From positions 1 through 37,052 of the forward strand of contig NZ_JAFMPZ010000477.1 in assembly GCF_017353455.1 (NCBI RefSeq): DNA of 37,052 nucleotides. Reading direction: 5' to 3'. How positions within the stretch are numbered: position 1 is the first letter of the stretch; each line of letters opens with the position of its first letter. The notes under the pieces are model-generated. The model did not search any database. It was given only the letters and a program-made list of their open reading frames with translations, and was not told where the DNA came from. This document shows, in pieces, positions 24,325 through 32,209 of the stretch. The position numbers and the translations under genes were made by a program. The DNA is from Streptomyces laculatispora. Lineage in GTDB: Bacteria; Actinomycetota; Actinomycetes; Streptomycetales; Streptomycetaceae.

Positions 24325-25206
24325 CTACAGCTCCTTGAGCATTCCATCGATGAGCCTGGCCGAGTTGTGCTGAGCCAACGCCAGCCGCGCGATGCGGTCG
24401 AAGAGCCCGCTGTGCCGGGCCGCATCAGTGTCGCTCTCCAGCCAGAGAGTGGTCGAGGTGGTATCCATGTGGACCACGTCGAGCGCTCCCGGCTCCGCGA
24501 ACGACACAATGGTGAAGGCACTGGTCATGCCGGGATGCGCACCTGCGAGGTGCGGCACGACCTGCAGCTTCACGTTCGGCTGTCGTGCCGCGTCCAGCAG
24601 GTGGCCGAGCTGCTCCCTCATCACCTCGCGGCCTCCGACCAGTTGACGCAACGCGCTCTCATGCACCACCGCCCACAGCTCAATTGGGCGGTCACCCGTC
24701 AGCCGCGCTTGCCGGGCCATTCGTGATTCGACAAAGGGCTCGATCTCGCCGGGTTCCTCCCAAGACCCGTTTCCCACGGCAAGCGATCGTGCGTAGTCCG
24801 GGGTCTGAAGCAGACCGGGCACGATGGCCAGTTGCCATGTCCGGAGGCTGGTGGCGATGTCCTCCAGCGCCACGTACTCGACCATGGACTGGAGTGCGGG
24901 GTACTGGTTCCACCAGCCGCTGGCCTTGCGACGTTCGCGGTCGGTCTTCGCCAGAGCCAGCAGTCTTGCGACAACGGTGGCGTCATCCTCACCGTACAAG
25001 TGGCAGAGAGCCCTGATGTCGGGGTCCCTTATCGGCACGAGTCCACGTTCGATCTTCGCGACCTTTGCGACCGACGCCGTCAGCGCCTCCGCCGCATGTG
25101 ATTGCCGCAAGGAGCGCGCCTCTCGCAAGCGCAACAACTCACCACCGAGACGCCGTCCGAGCACGGTCGAAACCGTGCGCCCCCGGTCCGGGCTGTTTCC
25201 TGCCAC
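24325..25206 (-). CDS. XRE-family regulator with DUF5753 (WhiJ-like)
   Basis: A 293-residue WhiJ-type regulator. The N-terminal helix-turn-helix (about 15-75) reads LGGELLRLREARSLRQSHAAEALTASVAKVAKIERGLV. The DUF5753 domain (about 95-285) shows ATSLRTWQLAIVPGLLQTPDYARSL, ARQARLTGD and NVKLQVVPHLAGAHPGMTSAFTIVSF. The GTG start at 25206 is favoured by GGAGGGGAG six bases upstream; a longer frame from 25263 adds residues unlike the family and would overlap the palindrome at 25267. It is operonic with DUF397 and divergent from an anti-sigma-like ATPase, the usual three-gene arrangement. It likely binds the palindrome in the divergent space and controls its own operon. Confidence 0.9.
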   Translation of the reverse strand: MAGNSPDRGRTVSTVLGRRLGGELLRLREARSLRQSHAAEALTASVAKVAKIERGLVPIRDPDIRALCHLYGEDDATVVARLLALAKTDRERRKASGWWNQYPALQSMVEYVALEDIATSLRTWQLAIVPGLLQTPDYARSLAVGNGSWEEPGEIEPFVESRMARQARLTGDRPIELWAVVHESALRQLVGGREVMREQLGHLLDAARQPNVKLQVVPHLAGAHPGMTSAFTIVSFAEPGALDVVHMDTTSTTLWLESDTDAARHSGLFDRIARLALAQHNSARLIDGMLKEL

Positions 25207-25266
25207 AACGAACTCCCCTCCGCCTGTCGCATCAGTCTGGAACCCCGTCACATCGAACACCAACTA

Positions 25267-25286
25267 GGGCAGAGAATTTTCTGCCC
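25267..25286. promoter_or_regulatory. 20-bp operator-like palindrome in the whiJ-type divergent promoter
   Basis: GGGCAGA and TCTGCCC flank a central AATT, giving 18 of 20 symmetric positions, with a further half-site CTGCCC at 25299-25304. It lies 61 bases upstream of the regulator's start and in the 239-bp space before the ATPase gene. The adjacent XRE regulator is the obvious candidate ligand; this is inference. Confidence 0.55.
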
Positions 25287-25445
25287 GAATCACTTGCTGC
25301 CCGATGACCAAGGCCACTACCTTCGGTATCAGGTCGCTCACACAGCGGTACCACCCGGCGGAAGTGCACCGCCCTGCCCTGCGCCGCAACCGGCGCCCCG
25401 CAGGCGCGACATCGCCACCGCCCCCTCAGCGAGAGGCACGCGTCC

Positions 25446-25955
25446 ATGACCGCAGCCCAGGAGAAGGCCCCCGTACCCGAGCCCGTCCTCCAGGAGGACC
25501 GTCTCGACTACACCCCCACCGCTCGCAGCGTCACCCTCTGCCGGCGGCGAGCCGTGCGGCTGGTCTCCGAGTGGGGCTACCCCAACCACGTCGCGGAAGC
25601 CGCCTTGCTGGTCAGCGAGTTGGCGACCAACGCCTTACTGCACGGCTGCATGAGGGGACGGCTCTTCCGCGTCCACCTCATCCTCACGGCCACCACCCTC
25701 CGCATCGAGGTCAGCGACCCGCGCGGCGAGCGGCTGCCGACGGTGCGCGAGGCGGAGGACGACGACTGCTACGGGCGCGGGCTGCTGATCGTCACCCGGC
25801 TCGCCGACCGCTGGGGCATCGAGCCGCGCACCGTCGGCAAGACGGTCTTCGCCGAACTCAGCCTGCGCAGGCGGGCGGACATGACAGTGGGCCCGCGCAC
25901 ACGTCGCACGGGCCCACCTCACACACCTGCCGCCGGGGCGACTACGCCCAGGTGA
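25446..25955 (+). CDS. Anti-sigma-like ATP-binding protein (HATPase_c_2)
   Basis: A 169-residue GHKL-fold protein of the RsbW/SpoIIAB type. The N box is ALLVSELATNALLHG, G1 is IEVSDPRGERLP and G2 is GRGLLIVTRLADRWG. Streptomyces carry many such proteins next to whiJ-type pairs. Some are serine kinases or anti-sigma factors, but for most the partner is unknown. No sigma or anti-anti-sigma gene is adjacent. Its last four to five codons overlap the 3' end of bkdC on the opposite strand (25942-25955), and the bkd terminator hairpin lies within its coding sequence. ATG at 25446 has only a weak ribosome site. Confidence 0.88.
   Translation: MTAAQEKAPVPEPVLQEDRLDYTPTARSVTLCRRRAVRLVSEWGYPNHVAEAALLVSELATNALLHGCMRGRLFRVHLILTATTLRIEVSDPRGERLPTVREAEDDDCYGRGLLIVTRLADRWGIEPRTVGKTVFAELSLRRRADMTVGPRTRRTGPPHTPAAGATTPR
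25887..25917 (-). terminator. Hairpin ending the bkd operon, inside the convergent gene
   Basis: GTGGGCCCG (25887-25895) pairs with CGGGCCCAC (25909-25917) with a 13-base loop, 25 bases past the bkdC stop on the minus strand. It also encodes part of the ATPase gene's C-terminus on the plus strand. Confidence 0.6.
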
Positions 25956-27366
25956 TCAGGCGCTTGGGCTGTTCCAGGATCGCGGCGACATCCGCGAGGA
26001 CCTTGGAGCCGAGTTCGCCGTCGACCAGGCGGTGATCGAAGGAGAGCGCCAGGGTGGTGACCTGGCGGGGCTTCACCTTGCCCTTGTGGACCCACGGCTG
26101 GAGCTTGATCGCGCCGACCGCGAGGATCGCGGACTCGCCCGGGTTGAGGATCGGCGTACCCGTGTCGACGCCGAAGACGCCGACGTTGGTGATGGTCACC
26201 GTGCCGCCCGCCATCGCCGCCGGGGACGTCTTGCCCTCGCGGGCCGTCGATACCAACTCGCCCAGTGATGCGGCAAGTTGCGGGAGCGTCTGCTCGTGCG
26301 CGTCCTTGATGTTCGGCACGATCAGTCCGCGCGGGGTCGCGGCCGCGATGCCCAGGTTCACGTAGTGCTTCTGCACGATCTCCTGGTTCGCCTCGTCCCA
26401 GGCGGCGTTGACCTCCGGGTGCCGCTTGATCGCGACCAGGAGCGCCTTGGCGATGACCAGGAGCGGATTGACCCGCACCCCGGCCATCTCCTTGTCCTCC
26501 TTGAGCTCCGCGACCAGCTTCATCGTGCGGGTCACGTCGACCGTCACGAACTCGGTCACGTGCGGCGCCGTGAACGCGCTGCCGACCATCGCCTGTGCGA
26601 TGGCCTTCCGCACGCCCTTGACGGGGATACGCGTCTCCCGCACACCCATCGAGGCGACCACGGCCGGAGCCTGCGCCTGCGCCGGCGCCGGGGCCTCGGC
26701 CTGCACCGGCGCGGGGGCCGGGACCGGGGCCGGCGTCGCCGCCGCGTGCACGTCGTCGCGGGTGATGACGCCGCCCTCGCCGGTCGGGACGACCGTCGCC
26801 AGGTCGATGCCCAGGTCCTTCGCCAGCTTCCGTACCGGAGGCTTCGCGAGCGGCCGGGTCCCGGGTACGGCGGGTGCGGTGCCGTGCCCGTTCATCTCGC
26901 CCTGGATCGCGGCGGACGCGGCGGCCGGCGGGCCGGTCTCCGTTCCCTTGCGGGCGCGCCGCTTCGTGGAGGACTCGGCCACGCCGTAGCCGACCAGGAC
27001 GGGCGTACGGCCCTTCGGCGCCTCGGCCTCCGGCTCGGCGGCGGGCGCGGGGGCCGGCTCAGCCGGAGCCGGAACCGAAGCCGGAGCCTCGTCACCGCTG
27101 CCCGGCGCCACGTCCACCGCGATGATCACCTGGCCGACGTCGACGGTCGTGCCCTCGCCGAAGCGCAGCTCGTGCACCACCCCGTCGAACGGGATCGGCA
27201 GCTCGACGGCCGCCTTCGCCGTCTCGACCTCGCAGACGACCTGGCCGTCGGTGACGGTGTCGCCCGGCTGGACGAACCACTTGAGGATCTCGGCCTCGGT
27301 CAGTCCCTCGCCCACGTCGGGCATCTTGAACTCACGGAAGCGAGCGGCGTTGGAAGTTTCGGTCAT
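25942..27366 (-). CDS. bkdC: Dihydrolipoamide acyltransferase, E2 of a branched-chain 2-oxoacid dehydrogenase
   Basis: A 474-residue E2 core subunit that transfers branched acyl groups from a swinging lipoyl arm to CoA, supplying branched starter units for fatty acids and polyketides. One N-terminal lipoyl domain (about 10-85) has the lipoylation Lys51 in VCEVETAKAAVELP. An Ala/Pro-rich linker follows, then a peripheral-subunit-binding domain (about 200-240, KPPVRKLAKDLGIDLATVVPTGEGGVITRDDV), a second Ala/Pro linker and the catalytic domain ending FDHRLVDGELGSKVL with His445 and Asp449. ATG at 27366 starts the lipoyl domain; upstream codons lack homology. It is the third gene of the operon, 19 bases behind bkdB. 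Pyruvate specificity cannot be excluded from sequence alone. Confidence 0.92.
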   Translation of the reverse strand: MTETSNAARFREFKMPDVGEGLTEAEILKWFVQPGDTVTDGQVVCEVETAKAAVELPIPFDGVVHELRFGEGTTVDVGQVIIAVDVAPGSGDEAPASVPAPAEPAPAPAAEPEAEAPKGRTPVLVGYGVAESSTKRRARKGTETGPPAAASAAIQGEMNGHGTAPAVPGTRPLAKPPVRKLAKDLGIDLATVVPTGEGGVITRDDVHAAATPAPVPAPAPVQAEAPAPAQAQAPAVVASMGVRETRIPVKGVRKAIAQAMVGSAFTAPHVTEFVTVDVTRTMKLVAELKEDKEMAGVRVNPLLVIAKALLVAIKRHPEVNAAWDEANQEIVQKHYVNLGIAAATPRGLIVPNIKDAHEQTLPQLAASLGELVSTAREGKTSPAAMAGGTVTITNVGVFGVDTGTPILNPGESAILAVGAIKLQPWVHKGKVKPRQVTTLALSFDHRLVDGELGSKVLADVAAILEQPKRLITWA

Positions 27367-27385
27367 GGTTGTCACGCCCCAGTCC

Positions 27386-28366
27386 TCAGTACGCCAGCGA
27401 GCGGTCGACGGCGTCGAGCACACGGTCGAGACCTGGCAGGTACTCGTCCTCCAGCCGGGCCGGCGGGTACGGGACGTGGTAGCCGCCGACCCTCAGCACC
27501 GGTGCTTCCAGGTGGTAGAAGCACCGCTCCGTGATGCGAGCGGCGATCTCCGCGCCGGAGCCGTAGAACACCGGCGCCTCGTGCACCACGACCAGCCTGC
27601 GGGTCTTCTCGACCGAGGTCTGGATGGCGTCGAAGTCGATCGGGGACATCGAGCGCAGGTCCACGACCTCGATCGACTTGCCCTCCTCCTGGGCGGCCGC
27701 GGCGGCCTCCAGGCAGACCTTCACCATCGGGCCGTACGCGACCAGCGTGAGGTCCGTGCCGGTGCGGGCGACGGAGGCGCGGTGCAACTGGCCGGGGATC
27801 GACTCGGTGTCGAGCTCGCCCTTGTCCCAGTAGCGGCGCTTCGGCTCGAAGAAGATGACCGGGTCGTCGCTCAGCACGGCCTGCTGCATCATCCAGTAGG
27901 CGTCCGACGCGTTGGACGGGGAGACCACCTTCAGGCCCGCGACGTGCGCGAAGAGCGCCTCGGGCGACTCGCTGTGGTGCTCCACGGCGCCGATGCCGCC
28001 GCCGTACGGAATCCGCACGACGACCGGCAGCTTGATCTTGCCGAGCGAGCGGGCGTGCATCTTCGCGAGCTGCGTGACGATCTGGTCGTACGCGGGGAAG
28101 ACGAAGCCGTCGAACTGGATCTCCACGACCGGCCGGTAGCCGCGCAGCGCCAGACCGATCGCCGTACCGACGATGCCGGACTCGGCGAGCGGGGTGTCGA
28201 TGACCCGGCCCTCGCCGAAGTCCTTCTGGAGGCCGTCGGTGATCCGGAAGACCCCGCCCAGCTTTCCGACGTCCTCACCCATGATGAGGACCTTGGGGTC
28301 GGTGTCGAGGGCCTTGCGCAGCGACTCGTTGAGCGCCTTCGCGATGGACATCTTTTGCATGGCCAT
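27386..28366 (-). CDS. bkdB: 2-oxoacid dehydrogenase E1 beta subunit
   Basis: A 326-residue transketolase-like beta subunit of the thiamine-diphosphate E1 enzyme. Typical landmarks are LIMGEDVGKLGGVFRITDGL, RVIDTPLAESGIVGTAIGLALRGYRPVVEIQFDGFVFPAYDQI, and the C-terminal RRLVVVHEAPVFYGSGAEIAARITE. Glu35 region (GEDVG) provides the residue that activates the cofactor in this family. Three ATGs are possible (28366, 28360, 28351); the first is chosen because GGAGG in the end of bkdA is ten bases upstream. It starts two bases after the bkdA stop, so translation is coupled and subunits are made in equal amounts. Confidence 0.93.
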   Translation of the reverse strand: MAMQKMSIAKALNESLRKALDTDPKVLIMGEDVGKLGGVFRITDGLQKDFGEGRVIDTPLAESGIVGTAIGLALRGYRPVVEIQFDGFVFPAYDQIVTQLAKMHARSLGKIKLPVVVRIPYGGGIGAVEHHSESPEALFAHVAGLKVVSPSNASDAYWMMQQAVLSDDPVIFFEPKRRYWDKGELDTESIPGQLHRASVARTGTDLTLVAYGPMVKVCLEAAAAAQEEGKSIEVVDLRSMSPIDFDAIQTSVEKTRRLVVVHEAPVFYGSGAEIAARITERCFYHLEAPVLRVGGYHVPYPPARLEDEYLPGLDRVLDAVDRSLAY

Positions 28367-28368
28367 GG

Positions 28369-29532
28369 CTACTTGCCCTCCTCGGCGAACGATGCCTGGT
28401 AGGCGGCGAACTGGGCGCGCTCCTCGTCGACGAGGGCGCTCCCGTCGGCGTAGGCGTGGTCGAAGATCGCGAGGCGGTCCGGGTCGGGCATGGCCCGTAC
28501 CGCTTCCCGCACCCGCTTGCCGAGGACCTCGCTCTCCTCGTCGAGGCCGGTGAAGAACGCCTCGTCGGCTGCGCCCTGCTTCTCCAGGTACGTGCGCAGG
28601 CGCAGGATCGGGTCCTTCGCCTCCCAGGAGACGCGCTCCTCGTCGGCCCGGTACTTCGTCGGGTCGTCGGAGGTGGTGTGCGCGCCCATCCGGTAGGTGA
28701 ACGCCTCGACGAGGGTGGGCCCCTCGCCGCGCCGGGCCCGCTCCAGGGCGGACCGGGTGACGGCCAGGCAGGCCAGTACGTCGTTGCCGTCGACCCGGAC
28801 GCCGGGGAATCCGAAGCCCTGGGCACGCTGGTAGAGCGGCACCCGGGTCTGCTTCTCGGTCGGCTCGGAGATCGCCCACTGGTTGTTCTGGCAGAAGAAC
28901 ACGACCGGGGCGTTGTAGACCGCGGAGAAGGTGAACGACTCGGCGACATCGCCCTGGCTGGAGGCGCCGTCACCGAAGTACGCGATCACGGCCGAGTCCG
29001 CGCCGTCCTTGGCGACGCCCATGGCGTAGCCGGTGGCGTGCAGGGTCTGCGAGCCGATGACGATCGTGTACAGGTGGAAGTTGTTGGTGGTCGGGTCCCA
29101 GCCGCCGTGGTTCACGCCGCGGAACATCCCGAGCAGATTGGTCGGGTCGACGCCGCGGCACCAGGCCACGCCGTGCTCACGGTAGGTCGGGAAGACGTAG
29201 TCGTCGTCGCGCAGGGCCCGGCCGGAGCCGATCTGGGCGGCCTCCTGGCCCAGCAGCGAGGCCCACAGGCCCAGCTCGCCCTGACGCTGGAGGGCGGTGG
29301 CCTCGGCGTCGAAGCGGCGGGTCAGGACCATGTCCCGGTACAGGCCGCGCAGCTCTTCCGCGGTCAGGTCGATCGAGTAGTCCGGGTGCTCGACGCGCTC
29401 GCCCTCGGGCGTCAGCAGCTGTACGAGCTCGGGTCCGGAACTCTGTGGCGTCTTCGCGGGCGTCTTCGCGGCGCTGGTCCGCTTGCTGCTGCGTCGCGGT
29501 TTGCGCGCGGCAGCAGTGCTCTCCACGGTCAC
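28369..29532 (-). CDS. bkdA: 2-oxoacid dehydrogenase E1 alpha subunit
   Basis: A 387-residue alpha subunit of the E1 decarboxylase. The thiamine-diphosphate motif runs from GDG (187-189, YFGDGASSQGDVAESF) to NN (216-217, FFCQNNQWAIS). The phosphorylation-loop region YRMGAHTTSDDPTKYR is conserved. The first 33 residues are Lys/Ser/Thr/Pro-rich (KPRRSSKRTSAAKTPAKTPQSSG) and probably disordered. It leads the operon bkdA-bkdB-bkdC. From memory, S. coelicolor has two bkd sets, and this looks like the bkdA1B1C1 position. No lipoamide dehydrogenase (E3) gene is present, as expected since E3 is shared. Expression is probably controlled through the upstream palindrome at 29724-29752. Confidence 0.92.
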   Translation of the reverse strand: MTVESTAAARKPRRSSKRTSAAKTPAKTPQSSGPELVQLLTPEGERVEHPDYSIDLTAEELRGLYRDMVLTRRFDAEATALQRQGELGLWASLLGQEAAQIGSGRALRDDDYVFPTYREHGVAWCRGVDPTNLLGMFRGVNHGGWDPTTNNFHLYTIVIGSQTLHATGYAMGVAKDGADSAVIAYFGDGASSQGDVAESFTFSAVYNAPVVFFCQNNQWAISEPTEKQTRVPLYQRAQGFGFPGVRVDGNDVLACLAVTRSALERARRGEGPTLVEAFTYRMGAHTTSDDPTKYRADEERVSWEAKDPILRLRTYLEKQGAADEAFFTGLDEESEVLGKRVREAVRAMPDPDRLAIFDHAYADGSALVDEERAQFAAYQASFAEEGK

Positions 29533-29723
29533 GTGCGTGCTCCTCCGTCGGTCCGGCCCCCGGGGTCTGCCGGGAGACCAGTGCGGCTCGCCTGTGTCCG
29601 TACCCGTGCACGGGGTGGGTGCCGCTCGGTCCGGGAACAGGCGTGACAGGTGCCCCGGCGAGCGCCCTGCTATTAGGCACGTTACCCAGTGCTTCGTGTA
29701 ACTGCGAAACCCTATCTGACCTG

Positions 29724-29752
29724 CGATTTTGCTTGGATATCCAAGTAAATCG
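29724..29752. promoter_or_regulatory. 29-bp imperfect palindrome between bkdA and the response regulator gene
   Basis: A perfect 14-bp core CTTGGATATCCAAG (29732-29745) is extended by CGATTT on the left and AAATCG on the right with one unpaired base. It lies in an A+T-rich stretch of the 322-bp divergent space (29533-29854), which has no gene and must hold both promoters. Lrp/BkdR-type factors control bkd operons in other streptomycetes; whether this is their site is not known. Confidence 0.6.
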
Positions 29753-29854
29753 AAGAAATCGGGAACTCTCGCTGGTCACAGCACTGGGAACAGCCTTGCA
29801 GGCAGCCGGAACAACGGCACGTTATCCCGCCGGACAGCGGCAGGGAAGGGGTGA

Positions 29855-30532
29855 GTGTGTGAGACTGCGTTTGTGCGCAAAGAAGGAAAAATCACGGTTT
29901 TTCTGCTTGATGACCATGAAGTCGTCCGCCGCGGAGTCCACGAGCTCCTCTCGGTGGAGGACGATATCGAGGTGGTCGGCGAGGCCGGTACCGCGGAGGA
30001 CGCGCTGGTCCGCATCCCCGCGACCCGGCCCGATGTCGCCGTCCTGGACGTACGGCTGCCGGACGGCAGCGGTGTGGAGGTCTGCCGGGAGATCCGGTCG
30101 CAGGACGAGTCCATCAAATGCCTGATGCTGACCTCGTACGCCGATGACGAGGCACTTTTCGACGCGATCATGGCGGGCGCCTCCGGATACGTGCTCAAGG
30201 CGATCCGGGGCAGCGAGCTGCTGAACGCCGTACGGGACGTGGCGGCCGGAAAGTCGCTGCTCGACCCGGTGGCCACCGCGCGGGTGCTGGAGCGGCTGCG
30301 CGACGGCAAGAAGGGCCGCGGCGACGACAAACTCGCGGGTCTCACGGAACAGGAGCGCAAAATCCTGGACCTGATCGGTGAGGGGCTGACGAACCGGGTG
30401 ATCGGGGAGCGGCTCCATCTCGCCGAGAAGACGATCAAGAATTACGTCTCCAGCCTGCTCTCCAAACTCGGCATGGAGCGCCGCTCGCAGGCCGCCGCCT
30501 ATGTGGCGCGGCTCCAGGCCGAAAAGCGCTGA
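29855..30532 (+). CDS. Orphan NarL/LuxR-type response regulator
   Basis: A 225-residue regulator. The receiver domain (about 13-130) has the acidic pair Asp19-Asp20, phosphoacceptor Asp65 (VAVLDVRLPDG), Thr93 and Lys115. The C-terminal LuxR helix-turn-helix (about 160-222) reads LTEQERKILDLIGEGLTNRVIGERLHLAEKTIKNYVSSLLSKLGM. Overall it resembles DevR/DosR. No histidine kinase gene lies nearby, so it is orphan. GTG at 29855 has GGAAGGGG shortly upstream and is preferred to GTG at 29873. It may regulate the divergent bkd operon or the downstream flavin-fold gene, but no site for it can be named from sequence. Confidence 0.9.
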   Translation: MCETAFVRKEGKITVFLLDDHEVVRRGVHELLSVEDDIEVVGEAGTAEDALVRIPATRPDVAVLDVRLPDGSGVEVCREIRSQDESIKCLMLTSYADDEALFDAIMAGASGYVLKAIRGSELLNAVRDVAAGKSLLDPVATARVLERLRDGKKGRGDDKLAGLTEQERKILDLIGEGLTNRVIGERLHLAEKTIKNYVSSLLSKLGMERRSQAAAYVARLQAEKR

Positions 30533-30710
30533 ACGGTACGCGACCGGGAAGCCGGTCGTACGGAACGGGAAACCGCGAGCGGTACGCGCCCCTGTGCGCC
30601 GAATCCGCACGGAGGGGCCGCGGCCCCGGGCAGACTCGGGACTTTGGTCCCCCGACGCCCGGGGCTGCGGCCTCTTATTCCGTCCCTCTCGGTGACGCAC
30701 AGTGGAAGTC

Positions 30711-31148
30711 ATGTCCACCGAGGAAGAACTCCACGCAATCGACCTGCTCGGCCGGGTCCCCTACGGCAGGCTGGCGACGAGCATGAGGGCTCTTCCGTTC
30801 CTGACGGTGGCCCGCCACATCGTGATCGACGGCCGGGTCGTCCTGCGGATGCACAGCGGCCTCGGCTATCACGACGCCTGCAACGGCACGGTCGTCGCGT
30901 ACGGGGCGGACAACTTCAACGCGGCCACCTCGGCGGGCAGCCGGGACCTGTGGTCCGTGCAGTTCACCGGGCCCGCGGAGACCGTCGAGCCGACCTGCGT
31001 CCAGCGCGAACTCTTCGGTCCGGTCCCCGTCGAGGTGAACGGGGAGCCCTTCACCCCGGCCTATCTCCGGCTCGACCCGCACTTCGTCAGCGTGCACACT
31101 CTGGACTTCCACGCAACTCGTCACGGTGCGCAACACAGCGTGATCTAA
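30711..31148 (+). CDS. Pyridoxamine 5'-phosphate oxidase-fold flavin/F420-binding protein
   Basis: A 145-residue split-barrel protein: LHAIDLLGRVPYGRLATSMRALPFLTVARHIVIDGRVVLRMHSGLGYHDACNGTVVAYGADNFNAATSAG. The opening and GRLATS strand are typical of the Nim/PPOX group that binds FMN or F420. The actual reaction is unknown. ATG at 30711 (MSTEEELHAIDLL) fits homologues; GTG at 30702 is an alternative. The gene lies downstream of the DevR-like regulator, an association also known for flavin proteins in dormancy regulons of other actinobacteria, which is suggestive only. The APH-like gene begins ten bases after its stop. Confidence 0.82.
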   Translation: MSTEEELHAIDLLGRVPYGRLATSMRALPFLTVARHIVIDGRVVLRMHSGLGYHDACNGTVVAYGADNFNAATSAGSRDLWSVQFTGPAETVEPTCVQRELFGPVPVEVNGEPFTPAYLRLDPHFVSVHTLDFHATRHGAQHSVI

Positions 31149-31158
31149 CATCTGGCGA

Positions 31159-32199
31159 GTGTCGCGCTCATCTGTAACCCTCCCGCCTGTTCCCCCGGTC
31201 GGCGAGGTGCTCCGCCGCTACCCGCACGCAGGTGATCCACTCACCTGCAAACCCCTGGACCAGGGCCTGCTGAACCACGGATACCGGGTCTCCACCACCC
31301 GGGGTTCCTACTTCCTCAAGCACCATCTGGACGACTCCACCGGCGACCGCGCCACGATCGTCCGCCAGCACCGTGCCACCCAGCGGCTCCAGTCACTCGG
31401 AGTACCCGTCGCCCCGCCCATCGAGGACACCGAGGGTGGCACCGTCACCGAGATCGGCGGCCGCTGCTACGCCCTGCACCCCTGGGTCGACGGGCTGCAC
31501 CGGGCCGGCGCCCAGCTCACTGTCGCCCAGTCGGTGCGTCTCGGGGCGCTCCTCGGAGCCGTACACACCGGTCTTGAGCAGGTGATGGAGGCGGGCGCGG
31601 GGGCCACGGGCAGACCCCCCGGCCATGCGAGCCCGGACCCTGCCGACACCTTCGCGCTGATCGACGAGCTGCTGGCCGCGGCGCGCGGCCGGCGGCCCCG
31701 GGACGCCTTCGACGAACTGGCCGAGCACCGGCTCCTGGAGCGGCGCACCCTGCTGGACCAGCACGCGGACCGCCGGCCGCCCGCGCCCGGAGTTCCGGCG
31801 ACCGGCTGGGTGCACGGCGACTTCCACCCGCTGAACGTGCTCTACCGGGGCGCCGACCCGGTGGCGATCCTCGACTGGGACCGCCTCGGCGTGCAGCCCC
31901 GGGCGGAGGAGGCGGTACGGGCCGCGGCGATCTTCTTCGTCCAGCCGGCCGGTGAGCTGGAGCTGGTGAAGGTGCGGGCTTACGCGCGCGCCTACCGGCG
32001 GGCGGCCGGGGCCGGGGCCGCCGAGCTGGCCGCGGCGGTGCACCGGGTGTGGTGGGAGCGGCTCAACGACTTCTGGATACTGCGCTGGCGCTACTGCCTG
32101 AACGACCGCAGGGCCGACCCGCAGTTCCCTGCGGTGTCGGCCCTGGCGGTGTGGTGGACCCGTGAGTACGACGCGGTGCGCGAGGCCTTCACGGGCTGA
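31159..32199 (+). CDS. APH-family phosphotransferase (aminoglycoside/homoserine kinase-like)
   Basis: A 346-residue protein of the aminoglycoside-phosphotransferase/choline-kinase fold. The Brenner motif VHGDFHPLNVLY supplies catalytic Asp221 and Asn226, and AILDWDRLGV gives the metal-binding Asp239. The N-lobe LDQGLLNHGYRVSTTRGSYFLKHH holds the ATP-binding Lys54. Substrate is unknown; many such proteins phosphorylate small molecules rather than drugs. GTG at 31159 follows a TAACAT box by seven bases, which suggests leaderless transcription from its own promoter in addition to readthrough. The gene converges with the kinase gene ten bases away. Confidence 0.85.
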   Translation: MSRSSVTLPPVPPVGEVLRRYPHAGDPLTCKPLDQGLLNHGYRVSTTRGSYFLKHHLDDSTGDRATIVRQHRATQRLQSLGVPVAPPIEDTEGGTVTEIGGRCYALHPWVDGLHRAGAQLTVAQSVRLGALLGAVHTGLEQVMEAGAGATGRPPGHASPDPADTFALIDELLAAARGRRPRDAFDELAEHRLLERRTLLDQHADRRPPAPGVPATGWVHGDFHPLNVLYRGADPVAILDWDRLGVQPRAEEAVRAAAIFFVQPAGELELVKVRAYARAYRRAAGAGAAELAAAVHRVWWERLNDFWILRWRYCLNDRRADPQFPAVSALAVWWTREYDAVREAFTG

Positions 32200-32209
32200 G
32201 AGCGGCTGG

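Noticed and set aside
26278-27534. A 418-codon plus-strand frame opposite bkdC
   Set aside because: Arg/Gly/Leu-rich shadow of the E2 gene with no start signal.
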